Source: Neurospora intermedia (Eukaryota > Ascomycota > Sordariomycetes > Sordariales > Sordariaceae). Taken from it: a stretch of 64,000 nucleotides of DNA. The notes under the pieces are model-generated. The model searched no databases, had not been told where the DNA came from, and was given only the letters and a program-made list of their open reading frames with translations. Below, one piece after another: positions 47,597 to 58,755 of this stretch. Position 1 is the stretch's first letter. Each line of letters starts with the position of its first letter. The stretch is taken from contig BTPP01000008.1 in the NCBI GenBank assembly GCA_037102815.1, forward strand, positions 806,001 to 870,000. The letters are read 5' to 3'. Made by a program: the position numbers and the translations under genes.

Positions 47597-49648
47597 CTTT
47601 GCCACCTCTGCTTGGAGGGCGTATTGAGGCTTGGACGAGGGGGTTTCTCTGAAAAGAACCCTCTTCGGGAAGAAGCACTCGGGACGGACCAAGTTCCGTA
47701 GACTTCGTGTGTAAAACGAGCTTGATTGCTTGATTGCTTGATCTCGAAATTATACTCGAGGAAAGGTGGTTGTCAAAGACAAGGTAAATGAAGAATCGTG
47801 GGGTATCAAAGAGATGGGATGGGATGAGTTGTTCACGGGTAGGTATATCCCAAAACAACAGACAGATTACATACTCGGGTTTCTGATCGAGGGAACTTAG
47901 AAGTTTACAGGTTACGGGGGTCTTTGACTTTATGTACTCTTCCTCCTTCTTACTAAACCTACCTCCGGACTCCGGCCGGTCGGTCGTAGTCATGTCGTGT
48001 CGTTTCCAAAAGTCACACTTTCCCTACGATATGGGGCGTCTGGCGGCTGCAGACGTTCCAGCAACTCCGCTGAAAATTGGAATCTAAGTCTACATACAAA
48101 GGAACAGGGGTAAGTAATCTTCGCCAATGAGAAGGAATTTGGCCACTCAGAGGGCAGGAATTTTCTGTGATCGCTCTCTTTTTGGTTGCAGAATCGACCG
48201 AATCTTTTTAGTGCCCGCTGACGCCATTTGGGAGGGACCCGCTTTGGCCGCCGTCGCGGCAATGGATGAACCGCAAGAGTCGGCTGTCGGTCCATGCTTG
48301 ATCAGTGCATGCGTGGGTGAGGTGGTGACAGAAATTTCGGTTTATGCTGTCGAACAACAACAGAGTCTACAAAGGTATATGTTGATTGCTCATGATTTCA
48401 CCAATGCCATTTGATTGTTTATACAAGTCTTGTTTACTTGATTACAAGTCTGGATAGGACAGGAATGTATTTGAAGCGGCTCTCCAAAACAAAGATACAG
48501 TGCATTTTCATCCTTCAGTTCGATTGGTAATGAACTCCATGCCAAGTACTGTACGTACTGCAATCTCGCACCTCAACATCCCCATGCCTCGATGCTTAAT
48601 CGCCGCTTGGAATTGTCAAACGATAAGGCTGATAAGATTCCGCCATATGTCCGCGGGCCATGACCGGAGATGCTCGAGTCAAGATTGGCAAGTACCCGAC
48701 ACACTATCTACCTCATTGAACTTGTTATTATAGCTTTCAGCAATGGGGAGTTCGGAGATGGTCAGTTGCAGCAAATAGTCGATTGAGAGCTCGACTTCCG
48801 CGACAAAAATATTAAGCGAAGGGTATATATACGTACACACGAGCGTTTGTTCCAAGCTGGCAGACCACGATACAGGGATTTGGCACATACCGTAGACTGC
48901 TGCTATGACCACTGAACAGCAACACCCCATCCTAATAATATTGCTCAATACAGTTGTTGCAAAGACCTCTTAACACCAAATCAACACAACCACGAAAACC
49001 CAAGCTCTCAGCGACTGCTCAGGCAGCTCAAGATCAGCGGTTGAACACAGTTATATTTTCCGCTGTCAAACAAATTTCCTCCAGCGCAACCCTATGTCAC
49101 TTCAACCCTCCATGTCGTGAGTTGAAAGAGTTCCCCGTCCATCTCAACATGTCTTCAGAGTCTTTCCCCACTAGCCCGTCCGTATATGCAGATTCCAGTA
49201 AATCGACCAAATTATGTACAATGCAGAAATGAAAAATAGGAAAACAAAACTTTGCTGTTGTAAACTCCAATTTTCCACCAGTCAACCCCCCGACAACACG
49301 CCGAGACAGGATATTGATAACGCGAAGAGAGGAGGCCAGGAGATGCAGTAAGACAAGAGCGAAAACCGGTGGCGGAAAATAAAATAGTTGGTAAAGGAAC
49401 CACTGCTGGTTGCGAAATCGTGTGCATCGTAGACAAAAACGTCCGGTATCGGCGTCGTAAAGGCGTCCTTCTTGGGCGATAGCGTAAATGAGCTGGTCGG
49501 GGAAATAGATGTAGTTGCCCGTGTTTGCTAGCGGTGCTCTGATCTGCGTCGATCTTACGTGTAAAACGCATCATTGCCTAGCATCGAGGCAAGGCTCGAG
49601 AGGACGGCCTATGCTGGGGCCATAATCCGGGTTGTTCGGTCAGCCGTC
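47597..49648. other. Intergenic between MET1 and RHO3
   Basis: The right part is RHO3 3' flank and the left part the promoter of MET1. No gene is supported; open frames near 48127-48414 and 49212-49574 have no motif. Confidence 0.5.
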
Positions 49649-50583
49649 TTACATGACCACGCACTTCGACTCCTCCCGGTCCTTCTTCACTGACAAAGCG
49701 ACACGCGCTGCCTCGGTGAAGGCTTCGTTGACTCCCCGGTTTCGCATGGCGGAGCATTCGAGATATCGAAGGGCCTTGATCCGGCGAGCCACTTCCAGGC
49801 CCTGGTCGTAGCTGATCATTGGCTTCTTCTCACGCTGAGCACCGTCCTCGTTGGCTCCGCCATCCTCTTCGTCCTCGGTTGCCTCGCGCAAGTCGCACTT
49901 CAACGCGACCAAGACAATCTTGACGCCCGGGCAGTTTTCAGCAATCTCGCCTTGCCATTTGCTTTCGACGTTTTCGAGTGAGTCCTTGCTGTCGACAGAG
50001 TAGCAAAGCATGATTAAGTCGGTGTCATCTAGTACACCGCAAGTCAGACGTCACGCACACAACATGATTAGCGGCTACCGGGGAATGCGAAGAACCTACC
50101 GTATGATAGACTTCGTAGCCTGTCGAATTCTTCCTGACCGGCGGTATCCCACAATGACAGTTCAATATGGACATTGTCGACGAAAATGTCTGGGTCAACA
50201 TTAGTATCGCATTGGAGGACGCTTCGGTCACTTTCTCTGCAAACGTACCGTGCACATAGTTCTCGAAGACTGTCGGCTCGTATACAGTGGGGAAATAGCT
50301 GGACGGGAGGTTGAGCGTGAATCCTTAGATTGCAAGGCAATGGCGGTTCAATGGCAAACATACCCTCTTGTGAAAACGTTGAGCAGTGAGGTTTTTCCGC
50401 AGGCACCATCGCCGCTGTTGCCAAGAGTTCCGGTCAGCAATTGACCTCATAGCCAGAGTCTCTCTCTACGCAATGAGATGTCGCCTCGATCAATCCGATA
50501 CGGGACGAGATTGGGGTGTGTTAAACTCACAGCAAGACGAGCTTGCGCTGCACTGTTTTCGACCCTCCGAGTCCGCAAGGCAT
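49649..50583 (-). CDS. RHO3: Rho-family GTPase RHO3
   Basis: A small GTPase that directs polarised exocytosis and actin organisation at hyphal tips. Five exons (minus strand) are 50583-50531, 50414-50364, 50298-50249, 50189-50100 and 50028-49649, giving 207 aa. Donors are GTGAGT, GTATGT, GTACGT and GTAGGT, and all phases match. The P-loop GDGACGKTS straddles the exon 1/2 region, followed by the effector loop [14 protein letters not shown], the [13 protein letters not shown] switch II region, ALKCDLRE (variant of TKxD) and ECSAM. The C-terminus KCVVM is a CaaX prenylation signal. Before the last domain lies an acidic insert ([20 protein letters not shown]) longer than in most Rho proteins. The [16 protein letters not shown] segment identifies the RHO3 subgroup. 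Confidence 0.93.
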
Positions 50584-52987
50584 TTTGACTGGTTTGTGAA
50601 GAAGAAAAGAAATGAGAAGTTGTGCTGTTGCAGTATTGCCGTTTCCGAGTCTCGAAGAAGGGCGACGTAGTGGATTGGTGGACCCCCTTTAGTTGCGTCT
50701 GGAGCTCGATAATGAATGTCCCCAATTGGCTTTCTTCAAAGAAAAGGGTTACCGGGATCGAATGTGAAAATAAGGATGGCAGGCGACGGAAAGGCAATAG
50801 AGACTCTGGAGCAACGAGCCGCAGACGTTTAACTATATTTCGCTGGAAGTCGCAAACCGATTGATAATGACGAAGTGGAAAGAGGGGGGCGGCGGCGGCG
50901 GCGGCGGCGGAGCAGAGGCTCGATGGGGGTTGCAGTGGTGTCGGTCGAAAAGGAGCCAAACCAGAAAAGTAGAGGAAGGCCGATACGGGGTTTCTGGGGT
51001 ACAGCAACGGGGAACGCTGGGCAGGTCGTAATCGAGGGAAAGTAGTTGGAAAACTTAAAACTGTGTCGTTGTGCGTATGCCGCCGCAAGAGAGTGTGAGT
51101 CGCCGGGAGTGAGGCAGCGGGCGGGGGGAGAGAACAGGACGGGAACGGAAAGAAGGGAAAAGAGAAGGGCAAAAAGGGATCAGGAAGTGCAGTGGAAAAG
51201 CGAAGGGCGTTTGGTCGACAGCGTATAAAGTGAAGGAGGCAAGTTGTGGACGAAATTGAAGTCGGAGATGAGGTCAGCGAAATTGGAATGGAGCGAGGCA
51301 GGACTCGTCGCTCGACCTATTCCTCCGCACGGTGCAGGGGCGTCCGCTGGCCCCTTCTAGCGGCGGCTGCAGTTGCAGTGCCAGTGAGAGCTGAAGCTGA
51401 GCCCATAACAACTGGAACGGGTCGGTTTGACACACAGGCAGCCAGCCACACAGGTGCCCGGTGCATGCCTGCAGACAACCGGGCCTGTAAGCGGGGGTTG
51501 TGCTGTGCGCCCAGCACAAATCGTCAGCAGCGAACAGGTGCGCTCCAGCCACTCGTTGTGCGACAAACTGGCCAGGCTGGCCCACCCCAACCAACCTTCC
51601 ACCTAGCACGGAGCCAACTAAGTTGCCATGCCGTTCGGGAAGAAGAAGACTGTGGGGCCAAATACTCGCTTAACACTGGCAGGCTATTTGATATTCAGGG
51701 ATCAATCTCGAACTTCGGTCGAAACCGTCCCTTGCAATCCAATTCATTTATCCATCTCTCTGATTTTGACTTCCTCACCTTTTAGAGTTTTAGATAATTC
51801 CTTTTTACTGGCTAGACTACCCTACATAGTTGACTGAATGATCACGGCATAGAGACTACGTATATACTCCAGCGCTTGTGGTTCGATACATCGTCCTGAT
51901 ACGACCCGAAACCTTTCCAGTTTGCAGTGCTACTTCGTACTATGCTGTTGCACAAACACAATGATCAACTAGGCTTGATCAAACATCGACAATCCCTCTT
52001 CGTCAACTCAACTCGCCCTCACTTGCAACACAACGTTGTTACCCACACCAGCCTTGCAGATCGGGCGAACAATGTCGTGTAGTGTATTTCCTGGCTACGC
52101 GCAGCATTTGAGCATATGAAATCCAGGCAGGAGTGCGTCATCTTGACACAGCCCGGAACATCTGGTCTCATGTGCCCTCTAAAACCAATTGGCTCGTGGA
52201 TGGAATGAAAGGGTGCGCACCTACCTACCTACCTTGTGCAGCAAGGGCGAGTGGACGCTAGCTTGGTCGTTATTTTATTGAACAAAGGGCTGACGGGACG
52301 GCACCAATCTGGAGACGTGATGAGACCCGACGAGTCGGCCAAGCCTGGGCTCTTATGCCAACTCTGCGAGACTGCCTGACGACTGCGGTTTCGGTTTGCT
52401 TGTTTTGGCGAACTGGATATAGAAAAAGTCTTGCCACATTGACTGGATGTGGTACATGACTAGGTAGGTAGCTTTTAGAGTTCAGCCCATCAAGCCACCA
52501 TTCGCATTCGCAGGGAAATGATACTTATCCATGGCTTTTGGGTCAATGCCCCACACACAGCAACAGCCTCGACGATAACCCCGGATTTGGCAACCCGGGA
52601 ATGAGAGACGCAGAATATCAAACAAAATTGATGGCCTTATTGGTGCCTGCATTATACCAGGAATTTCGCACGAACAAGAGGTGTGACGATCTGCCTCGCC
52701 CACAAGGTCGTATTCCCAAACCCCCAAACCACGCAGCGTGGGGCACAAGTGGCTGGGCTGAGAGATTCGCGCACCCCTTAACATCACGTAGAAGCCATGG
52801 CGACACAGATTGAAGTCGTAGCTTCTTCGAGTTGAGCAAAACTAATCCAAGGAAATCCACTGACTTATTGCAGAGAACATTCACCTTTGTCATTTGGATA
52901 TCGCTTCCAGAGGGTATCGTAAGGACACCTGTTTACCATATCTCGCATCCATATATCTTACATATCGCGGCTTTGCTCACTTTCCCA
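50584..52987. other. RHO3 promoter and leader, then gene-free stretch
   Basis: The minus strand is strongly pyrimidine-rich from 50584 to about 51200, which fits a long RHO3 leader; a 241-codon open frame there (50447-51172) is a by-product. Farther right, 51246-51785 is open on the plus strand but starts with GTG and shows no motif. Nothing else is recognised up to the end of RSM22. Confidence 0.55.
50888..50910 (+). repeat. GGC trinucleotide repeat in RHO3 leader/promoter
   Basis: An uninterrupted GGC tract of 23 bases (GCC as read in the RHO3 direction), about 305 bases before the RHO3 ATG. It may be within the transcribed leader, where it could form structure. Confidence 0.75.
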
Positions 52988-55600
52988 TTACTTCTTGTCA
53001 CCGAACAATCCCTTCTCCAAAAATCCTTCCGGGAGTGGCGCCCGCCTGAACTCCTCATCCTCAATATCATCAGGATCGACATACTTCCCGTGACGAGGAT
53101 CATCCTGAAGCTCGTCCATGAGGTCGTTCATCTTGACCTTCCTACCATTCTTCGTCCGCCTCTCGACCGGCGCTCTGCCGTTGGGATACTTCTCGCTGGC
53201 AGCCAGGATTCTGTTCGTGTTGGGATCGACCGTAACCTCGACCACTCTAGGCTTCTTCTTGCTGCCGAGGCCAGCAAGTTCACGGGAGCGAACGCCGCCG
53301 TCGCCCGCGTTCTTGAGACCCGTAGCGAGGTTCTCGGCATTCTTGCCGGCCTTGCCTAGACGGATTTCACGGCGGGTGCGAGTCTTCGCTCCCAAGGCCC
53401 ACAGGTCACCCCACTTGGCCTTGCGGGCGTCATGGTACGCCTGCTTGGAAAAGGACTTGGGAACCACCCAGCGCTCAATGGTGCCAGCTGGGGTGCAGAG
53501 GTCGAGCGTGACGTGACCCTTGCTCTTGAGAGGTGGCATGACGTTGCGCGGAAGAGAAAGAGCGTGGGGAGTGCCGGCTTCAACATCTTCATAGCCCTTG
53601 AAGGCACGGTCCACAGCTTCTGGACCTTGGAAGAACGATGATGTAGAATCGGTCAAGTTAGATCCAGCGGGCGAGGATCTTACCCCATCTGGGTGGGCGC
53701 CTCTGCGAATGGCGATGTAGCTAAACTCGATGTCCTCGTGGTTACGATGCGAGGCACCAAGGACTCTCTGAAGGAAAGAAGGGCGGATGAATCGTTGACT
53801 GAAATGGCAGAAATCCTTGCGGCCTGCGCTCTCTCCGGGGGTCAGGTACATGGGGCACTTGGTATGGTTCGTGCAAGGGGCAATGATGTGGCCGGGTTCG
53901 CGGATGCGTCCCGATTCAGGAACCGCTGTCATATCCTCGCCAGTCTCCGCAGAAACGGGCGGGATGATGAACTCGCTAAGCATCCGGTCGCGGACATCAG
54001 CCACAGCCTCGAAGCCCCGGGGATGCCCCTTTTCCAGAACAATAAGAACACCACCCTCGGGATTAAGCATGGTCCAAAGGTTGTCGATGAAATCCTTGCG
54101 TTTATAGGCCTTGTCGAGTGGCATTAATTGATGAGAAGCGATGATGACATCGAAAACTTTTTTTTGCCCGGGTCCTCCTCCAGACTCGAGCATGCGCTCA
54201 GCTCCCTCGGCCGAATGCAAATAATCGGGTAGTCGGGGAAGGAATGTCGTGTTGTGAAGAAACCGGGACACACGTTGTCGCAGGGTTTCAGAACCCACAA
54301 CGACAGTCTTCTTTCCAACGGGTTCGCGACCTAGAACCTTGCCTTGCTCGCGAAGAAGCTCCCACTCCGCTTGAAGAACCTCCTGCCACGCAGCAAGACC
54401 CGCTCCACCAGCGCCGACGTCGAGAACTCGCGGGCCCGTACCGTTGGTAAGAAGTCCCTGAAGCCAATCAGAGCCAAGGCGCTTGCGGACCTCAACCAAA
54501 ATGCTGGTGGTAGTGGCATACAGACCAGGGAGTACGGTGGTGATATAGGTGTCTGCCTCGATCGCGCTCATCCTATGATGGCCTGCTTGCATTGCCACAG
54601 GCTTTTGTCCCAGGTTCTTCTTCGTTGCCGGCGTGGCCGGTGAATGTGGAAGTCCCGGACCACCAAAGACTTTCTCAGCATGTTCGCGGACATGGCTCGG
54701 GTTGGTGCGGCTAAGGAGATCTTTGATAGGCTCGGTAAAGGTTGCCTTGGGAAGAAGCAGCGTGCTCGGCTTGGTCCTAAAGATGCCGATGGCAGTATGT
54801 GAATGAACTCTGTCGTTGATAGATTGCTCAGGCAAGAACCGCTCTTCTTCATCCTCTTCAATACCCTCTTCCTCTTTATAGTGCCCCACCTCTTCCTTTT
54901 GTTGAACCTCCTCTTCCTCCACCATCTCCTCAAGCGGGCGAAGACTGGCCGCCTCAAAGTCCCTTTGCAGTCTCATCAGCGCAGCAAACTCGCGCTTGTT
55001 GTTGGCCGTTACGTTCAGATAATCGATCTGAGCCTCGGTAAGGGGGCGTGATTCTGCGACGGCTTCTACATCGTTTTCTTCCACAGGAGGCTGCTCGATG
55101 GTGTATTCGACCTCTTCGAAGTGTCCAGACTCGGTTTCCACAAACAAAGTACGCTGAGGCCCGTTTTGCCCCCCAGTATTGACACCACCAAGTTGAGGTA
55201 TTCCGACATCCTCGGGTACTGTCTCGCGAAGTGGTGCGCCGTATAGTCGCTCATAGATCTTGTATTCTTCTTCTGTAAAGTAGCCATAGGGAAGCGTGTG
55301 CTTGAAAGTCTGACGTGCTTGGCGTACGAACGTTTCGGCATCGTATTCGGCATCTTCGCGGCTTAACTCGGGTTCTGTCGAAGTAGCGCCGGCAGTGTTT
55401 TGTGTCGCTTCTTGGAAAACTGATCTGGTGGAAGATAGATGTCGAACCAAACCGCGACGCGCTGCGGGACTGGTGGGGGATGGGCGTAAAAGTGGCCGGG
55501 CAGCTACCCTGGTGCGCTGCTGCAGAAGAGCATCGTAAAAGCTCAAGACTTGCTGCCTACAGCCAGGGCATCGGTTTTGAAATCTGCCCGCCGATAGCAT
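52988..55600 (-). CDS. RSM22: Mitochondrial small-subunit ribosomal assembly factor RSM22 (METTL17 family)
   Basis: A methyltransferase-like protein needed for the mitochondrial ribosome small subunit; family members bind an iron-sulfur cluster. The single exon encodes 870 aa. The N-terminus is Arg-rich with a probable mitochondrial presequence (residues 1-60). An acidic, disordered stretch lies at about 222-256 (EEEEVQQKEE, then EEEGIEEDEEERFL). The methyltransferase-like core begins with RVLDVGAGGAGLAAW at 391-405. Cys576, Cys582 and Cys598 (APCTNHTKCPMYL, then DFCHFSQRF) match cluster ligands of the family. A basic C-terminal region follows (RTRREIRLGKAGKN). It is longer than yeast Rsm22 because of terminal extensions, as is common in filamentous fungi. 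Confidence 0.92.
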   Translation of the reverse strand: MLSAGRFQNRCPGCRQQVLSFYDALLQQRTRVAARPLLRPSPTSPAARRGLVRHLSSTRSVFQEATQNTAGATSTEPELSREDAEYDAETFVRQARQTFKHTLPYGYFTEEEYKIYERLYGAPLRETVPEDVGIPQLGGVNTGGQNGPQRTLFVETESGHFEEVEYTIEQPPVEENDVEAVAESRPLTEAQIDYLNVTANNKREFAALMRLQRDFEAASLRPLEEMVEEEEVQQKEEVGHYKEEEGIEEDEEERFLPEQSINDRVHSHTAIGIFRTKPSTLLLPKATFTEPIKDLLSRTNPSHVREHAEKVFGGPGLPHSPATPATKKNLGQKPVAMQAGHHRMSAIEADTYITTVLPGLYATTTSILVEVRKRLGSDWLQGLLTNGTGPRVLDVGAGGAGLAAWQEVLQAEWELLREQGKVLGREPVGKKTVVVGSETLRQRVSRFLHNTTFLPRLPDYLHSAEGAERMLESGGGPGQKKVFDVIIASHQLMPLDKAYKRKDFIDNLWTMLNPEGGVLIVLEKGHPRGFEAVADVRDRMLSEFIIPPVSAETGEDMTAVPESGRIREPGHIIAPCTNHTKCPMYLTPGESAGRKDFCHFSQRFIRPSFLQRVLGASHRNHEDIEFSYIAIRRGAHPDGVRSSPAGSNLTDSTSSFFQGPEAVDRAFKGYEDVEAGTPHALSLPRNVMPPLKSKGHVTLDLCTPAGTIERWVVPKSFSKQAYHDARKAKWGDLWALGAKTRTRREIRLGKAGKNAENLATGLKNAGDGGVRSRELAGLGSKKKPRVVEVTVDPNTNRILAASEKYPNGRAPVERRTKNGRKVKMNDLMDELQDDPRHGKYVDPDDIEDEEFRRAPLPEGFLEKGLFGDKK

Positions 55601-56019
55601 CTTGAATCGCCGGGACTTGAGGATATGTTTGGTCGTGGATATTCAAAGGTTTCAGGACAAGAACAAAAAATTGCAAGTATCTTCGTCGCAGAGAAGGGTC
55701 CTCTGTCTATCCTAAGTTTTAGTGGATACACGGACCACACGTTCACACGTGACAGTGGCCTATCACCGGGCCCCTATTTACACGAAGAGGGGTTGTCACG
55801 GTGGCAACTACGTGGGAACATGAAAAAGGGCAACGGATAGTACCACGTTTCTCGTAATTAATAAGAAGTATGGTTTTCCAAAGGGGCAAAAGAAGCTAGA
55901 AAAAAATGTGTGGTCGAGGACACCCAAAAAACAAGTGCCGCCCGTCCGGAACGCCCTCGACGCCGTGAACTCCAGCATGCTACCGTACGCTTAACGCCAC
56001 ATTAAAACTACCGCTCGGT
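55601..56019. other. Short intergenic between thioredoxin and RSM22
   Basis: Both genes read leftward; this 419-bp stretch holds the thioredoxin 3' flank and RSM22 promoter. No gene is seen. Confidence 0.6.
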
Positions 56020-56820
56020 TTAGTTGCCCAGGTCCGACAACGTCTTGAACGTAGCGCGCGGCGCAGGCTTTTTACTAGCAGCACTGCCCGTGTATGACTG
56101 TGCTTGCGATGGACGATTGTTCTTATTGAACGGGGAGCTCTCTGCCGCCTTGTATGGGTCAAGCTGAATGAGGGCCTTGTTAGCAAATCTTGTCCAGATT
56201 CGAGAGGGGCGGTAATGATTTCTTACGGAAAAGAGAGAGGTGACATAAAGTCCAATGAAAGCTACGATTGTCTTGATCAAGCTGTTGACATCCCACTTGA
56301 AAGGACGGGCCACTGATGTCCCGGGGCGGGACCCGGCTACTCCACTGCCGCCGAGTCGGTGTCCGGCAGTCTTGAACACAGCACCACCGCCCGCGGCACC
56401 GCCGGCCAACTTGACAGCCTTATCAACAGCGGCGGTAAGAGCTGGTGGGTTGGCTCCCTGAATTGTTTCGATCACAGAGCCGTTGTGCAAAATGAGGAAG
56501 GTCGGCATGGCACGCACGCCATACTGCTGGGCCACTTCCTGCTGGCTGTCGACGTCAATCTTGCAGAATGTAATCTTGTTGGGTTTGGAGTATTTGGCCG
56601 ACAGCGACTCAAACACTGGAGCGATCATCTTGCATGGGCCACACCAGTCGGCATAGACTAGAAAAAGGTCAGCGACATTGTCATTGGCACTTGTTTTGCA
56701 GAGTCGTCCTCATGCACAGACGGTGGAGTGAAGTGACCTACAGTCTGCGACTACGATGGCTGACGAGCTTAAGATCTGACGCCATTGCGTTGAGGATCCG
56801 ACTTTGACAGTTGCGCTCAT
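56020..56820 (-). CDS. Thioredoxin-domain protein with C-terminal membrane segment
   Basis: Exons (minus strand) are 56820-56742, 56657-56227 and 56163-56020, giving 217 aa. Intron 1 (GTAGGT to TTCTAG) joins the start MSATVKVGSSTQW to FYADWCGPCKMIAP, placing the redox motif WCGPC at 31-35. The cis-Pro is in RAMPTFLIL. Intron 2 (GTAAGA, GCTAAC, ATTCAG) is 63 bp with no stop, so an unspliced frame adds 21 residues. After the thioredoxin fold come a Gly/Ala-rich linker and a hydrophobic helix (SLIKTIVAFIGLYVTSLFS, about 151-169), then a Ser/Lys-rich tail. Thioredoxin-like proteins with a membrane helix are known in filamentous fungi. The compartment is not certain; there is no signal peptide. 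Confidence 0.88.
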
Positions 56821-57303
56821 TTCAAAATCTGGGGAGTTTTTGAACGTTTCCAGTGATAGAAGCAATCGCGCGATGATGTTTGGTGCGGTAGCGATAATAG
56901 AATATCTTCTCGTGATCTGGCCTTTGTCTGTATCCGGGAGCCAGGATGACGACGATTGTAGTGTAGTAAGCGCTGTTACACAAGGAGGTTGCTATGTAAG
57001 GGGAGGCCAATGAGACTGAGCGGGAGCCAGACCTGGATGCCCCGGTTCCTGTTATTCACAGTAATCCACGGGTTAGGGTTATGATCAATGTTCTAGAATC
57101 AGCATCCACATGGTACCTGTGCAGATAAGAAGGCGGTCAAGATTTCCATTTTACTTTTGGAATTCTGCCGCCGATCCGCAAGAATCAGCTTCCAAAAACT
57201 CGTGTGTGTTGTCGTCCGTACTTGCAACGTGAGATCCGCTGTACAGCCATCCACCCGTTTTCCCAATCAATTGTTCTGTGAACACTCAGACACGTACTCC
57301 AAG
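56821..57303. promoter_or_regulatory. Head-to-head promoter of thioredoxin and SPOUT methyltransferase
   Basis: The two genes diverge from this 483-bp region with no other gene in it, so both core promoters must lie here. A two-unit telobox is at 57070-57081, near the middle. Confidence 0.7.
57070..57081 (+). promoter_or_regulatory. Telobox (two TTAGGG-type units)
   Basis: GGGTTAGGGTTA, two perfect telomere-type units, lies about 220-250 bp from each divergent ATG. In fungi such sites in promoters are bound by Tbf1/TRF-like proteins and are frequent at genes for ribosome and small RNA production. Function here is inference. Confidence 0.45.
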
Positions 57304-58755
57304 ATGGGACCCCCGCAAGATCACTCATACAAGGTAAGCTTTGCGAATTTGTGTTGACGAAGAGCTTCGGCGCAAAGGATCGGATACTCTGTGATCTCGG
57401 CCATGAATGATATCATGCCCCAGCTGGTGATGGAATTCAAGGAAGTGGTATTGGCACCGGTGACATTGGCCTGTAATTTTGGGTGATCTTGAGACAAAGT
57501 CATATCCCCATTCAGCCTTGTGCTTACTTTATCGTTCATGGCTTTCCTCCCATGCGCATTTCATTCCTGTTCATACCTTCCACCTGTTTTCTTCCATATT
57601 TCTACCATACCTGTTCTCCCCCAGTGACCTGACCGACGACCGACCTACATGATAACTAACTTTTGTCATAGAGGCGGCGCATTGAGGCCGACGAGACTCC
57701 TAATTCTGGACGCCAACCATCTTCCCTCAGCGCAGCATCTGCCAAGCCAGCACGTTTCAAGCCTACCGCCGCGAGAGATTGGACCATCTCAGTCGCGGTA
57801 CCTACTAGTGTCATCACCGATTGCGTGACTCGTGAGCAAAGGACAACATGGGCAGGCCGTATTGCGAGAGCTTGCGCGGTTTTCTCTGTTGACGAGATTG
57901 TCGTATACGACGACAGCCCGGTCGAGTCTCGACCTGCAAGCACCGATCACGAAGGCTATACCGGCGATGTGGACCCCGCGCACTTCCTCGAGCATCTCCT
58001 CAACTACCTCGAAACACCGCCCTTTATGCGCAAGCTCCTGTTTCCCATGCACCCGAACCTCAGGTCCCAGGGTTTGCTTCCGAACCTCGACATGCCACAT
58101 CATCCGTATAAGGGCGAATGGATGCCGTATCGCGAAGGCTTGACACTGGAGGCTCAACCCAAGGGTGGCAAAGGGTAAGCTTTCCCTAGTTTGAGGTGTC
58201 CCTGGTGCAGACACGACAGTTGGCTAACCCCATTGCAGAACCGTTGTCGACATTGGCCTCGAGGATACAGTCACCATTGACGAGGAGCTCCCTCCCAAGA
58301 CACGAGTTACGTTGAAGATGCCCGTGGGCGAGTACGGATCACCAGAACCTGTCCATCCCGCGGTTCCCAGGACCGAAGGCGGTTACTTCTGGGGCTACAC
58401 GGTTCGCAAGGCCGCGACACTCTCCGATGTGTTCACCCAGAGTCCTTACGAGGAAGGTTACGATTTGAGCATCGGTACATCAGAGCGTGGACAGTCCCTG
58501 CACAGAGCTTTTCCCGAGCACAAGGAGGCCAACTTTACCCATCTTCTCGTCGCATTCGGCGGTCCGCGCGGCCTCGAATACGCTGCCATGAATGACCCCG
58601 AGTTGAGCAAGATTGGCATCCATGGTCCCCGCACGAAGGAGCTCTTCGAACACTGGGTTAACGTCTTGCCCAACCAGGGTAGCAGAGGTATCAGGACTGA
58701 TGAGGCTATGTTGATAGCCCTCACCGGTCTCAGGAGATTGTGGGATAACAGCTGA
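57304..58755 (+). CDS. SPOUT-domain RNA methyltransferase (C9orf114/SPOUT1 family)
   Basis: A knotted-fold (SPOUT) methyltransferase-like protein; animal relatives methylate RNA and have spindle roles. Exons are 57304-57333, 57672-58174 and 58239-58755, giving 349 aa. The first intron is 338 bp, unusually long here (donor GTAAGC, branch CTAAC, acceptor CATAG), and the first exon supplies only ten residues (MGPPQDHSYK). Intron 2 (58175-58238) has GTAAGC, GCTAAC and TTGCAG. Family motifs are TISVAVPTSVITD near the start, YLETPPFMRKLLFP, GGYFWGYTVRKA, and the C-terminal SAM-binding knot part (LLVAFGGPRGLEYA, then NQGSRGIRTDEAM). A small extra exon within intron 1 cannot be excluded. Confidence 0.9.

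Noticed and set aside
47597-47692. N-terminal extension of MET1 by 32 codons
   Set aside because: The extension begins at a TTG, not an ATG, and is poorly placed for the family; the ATG at 47596 is preferred.
50447-51172. 241-codon minus-strand frame over the RHO3 5' region
   Set aside because: It runs through the pyrimidine-rich leader and the first RHO3 intron, giving a Ser/Pro/Leu-rich product with no domain.
51246-51785. 179-codon plus-strand frame
   Set aside because: Starts with GTG, overlaps opposing frames of similar length and lacks any motif or splice context.
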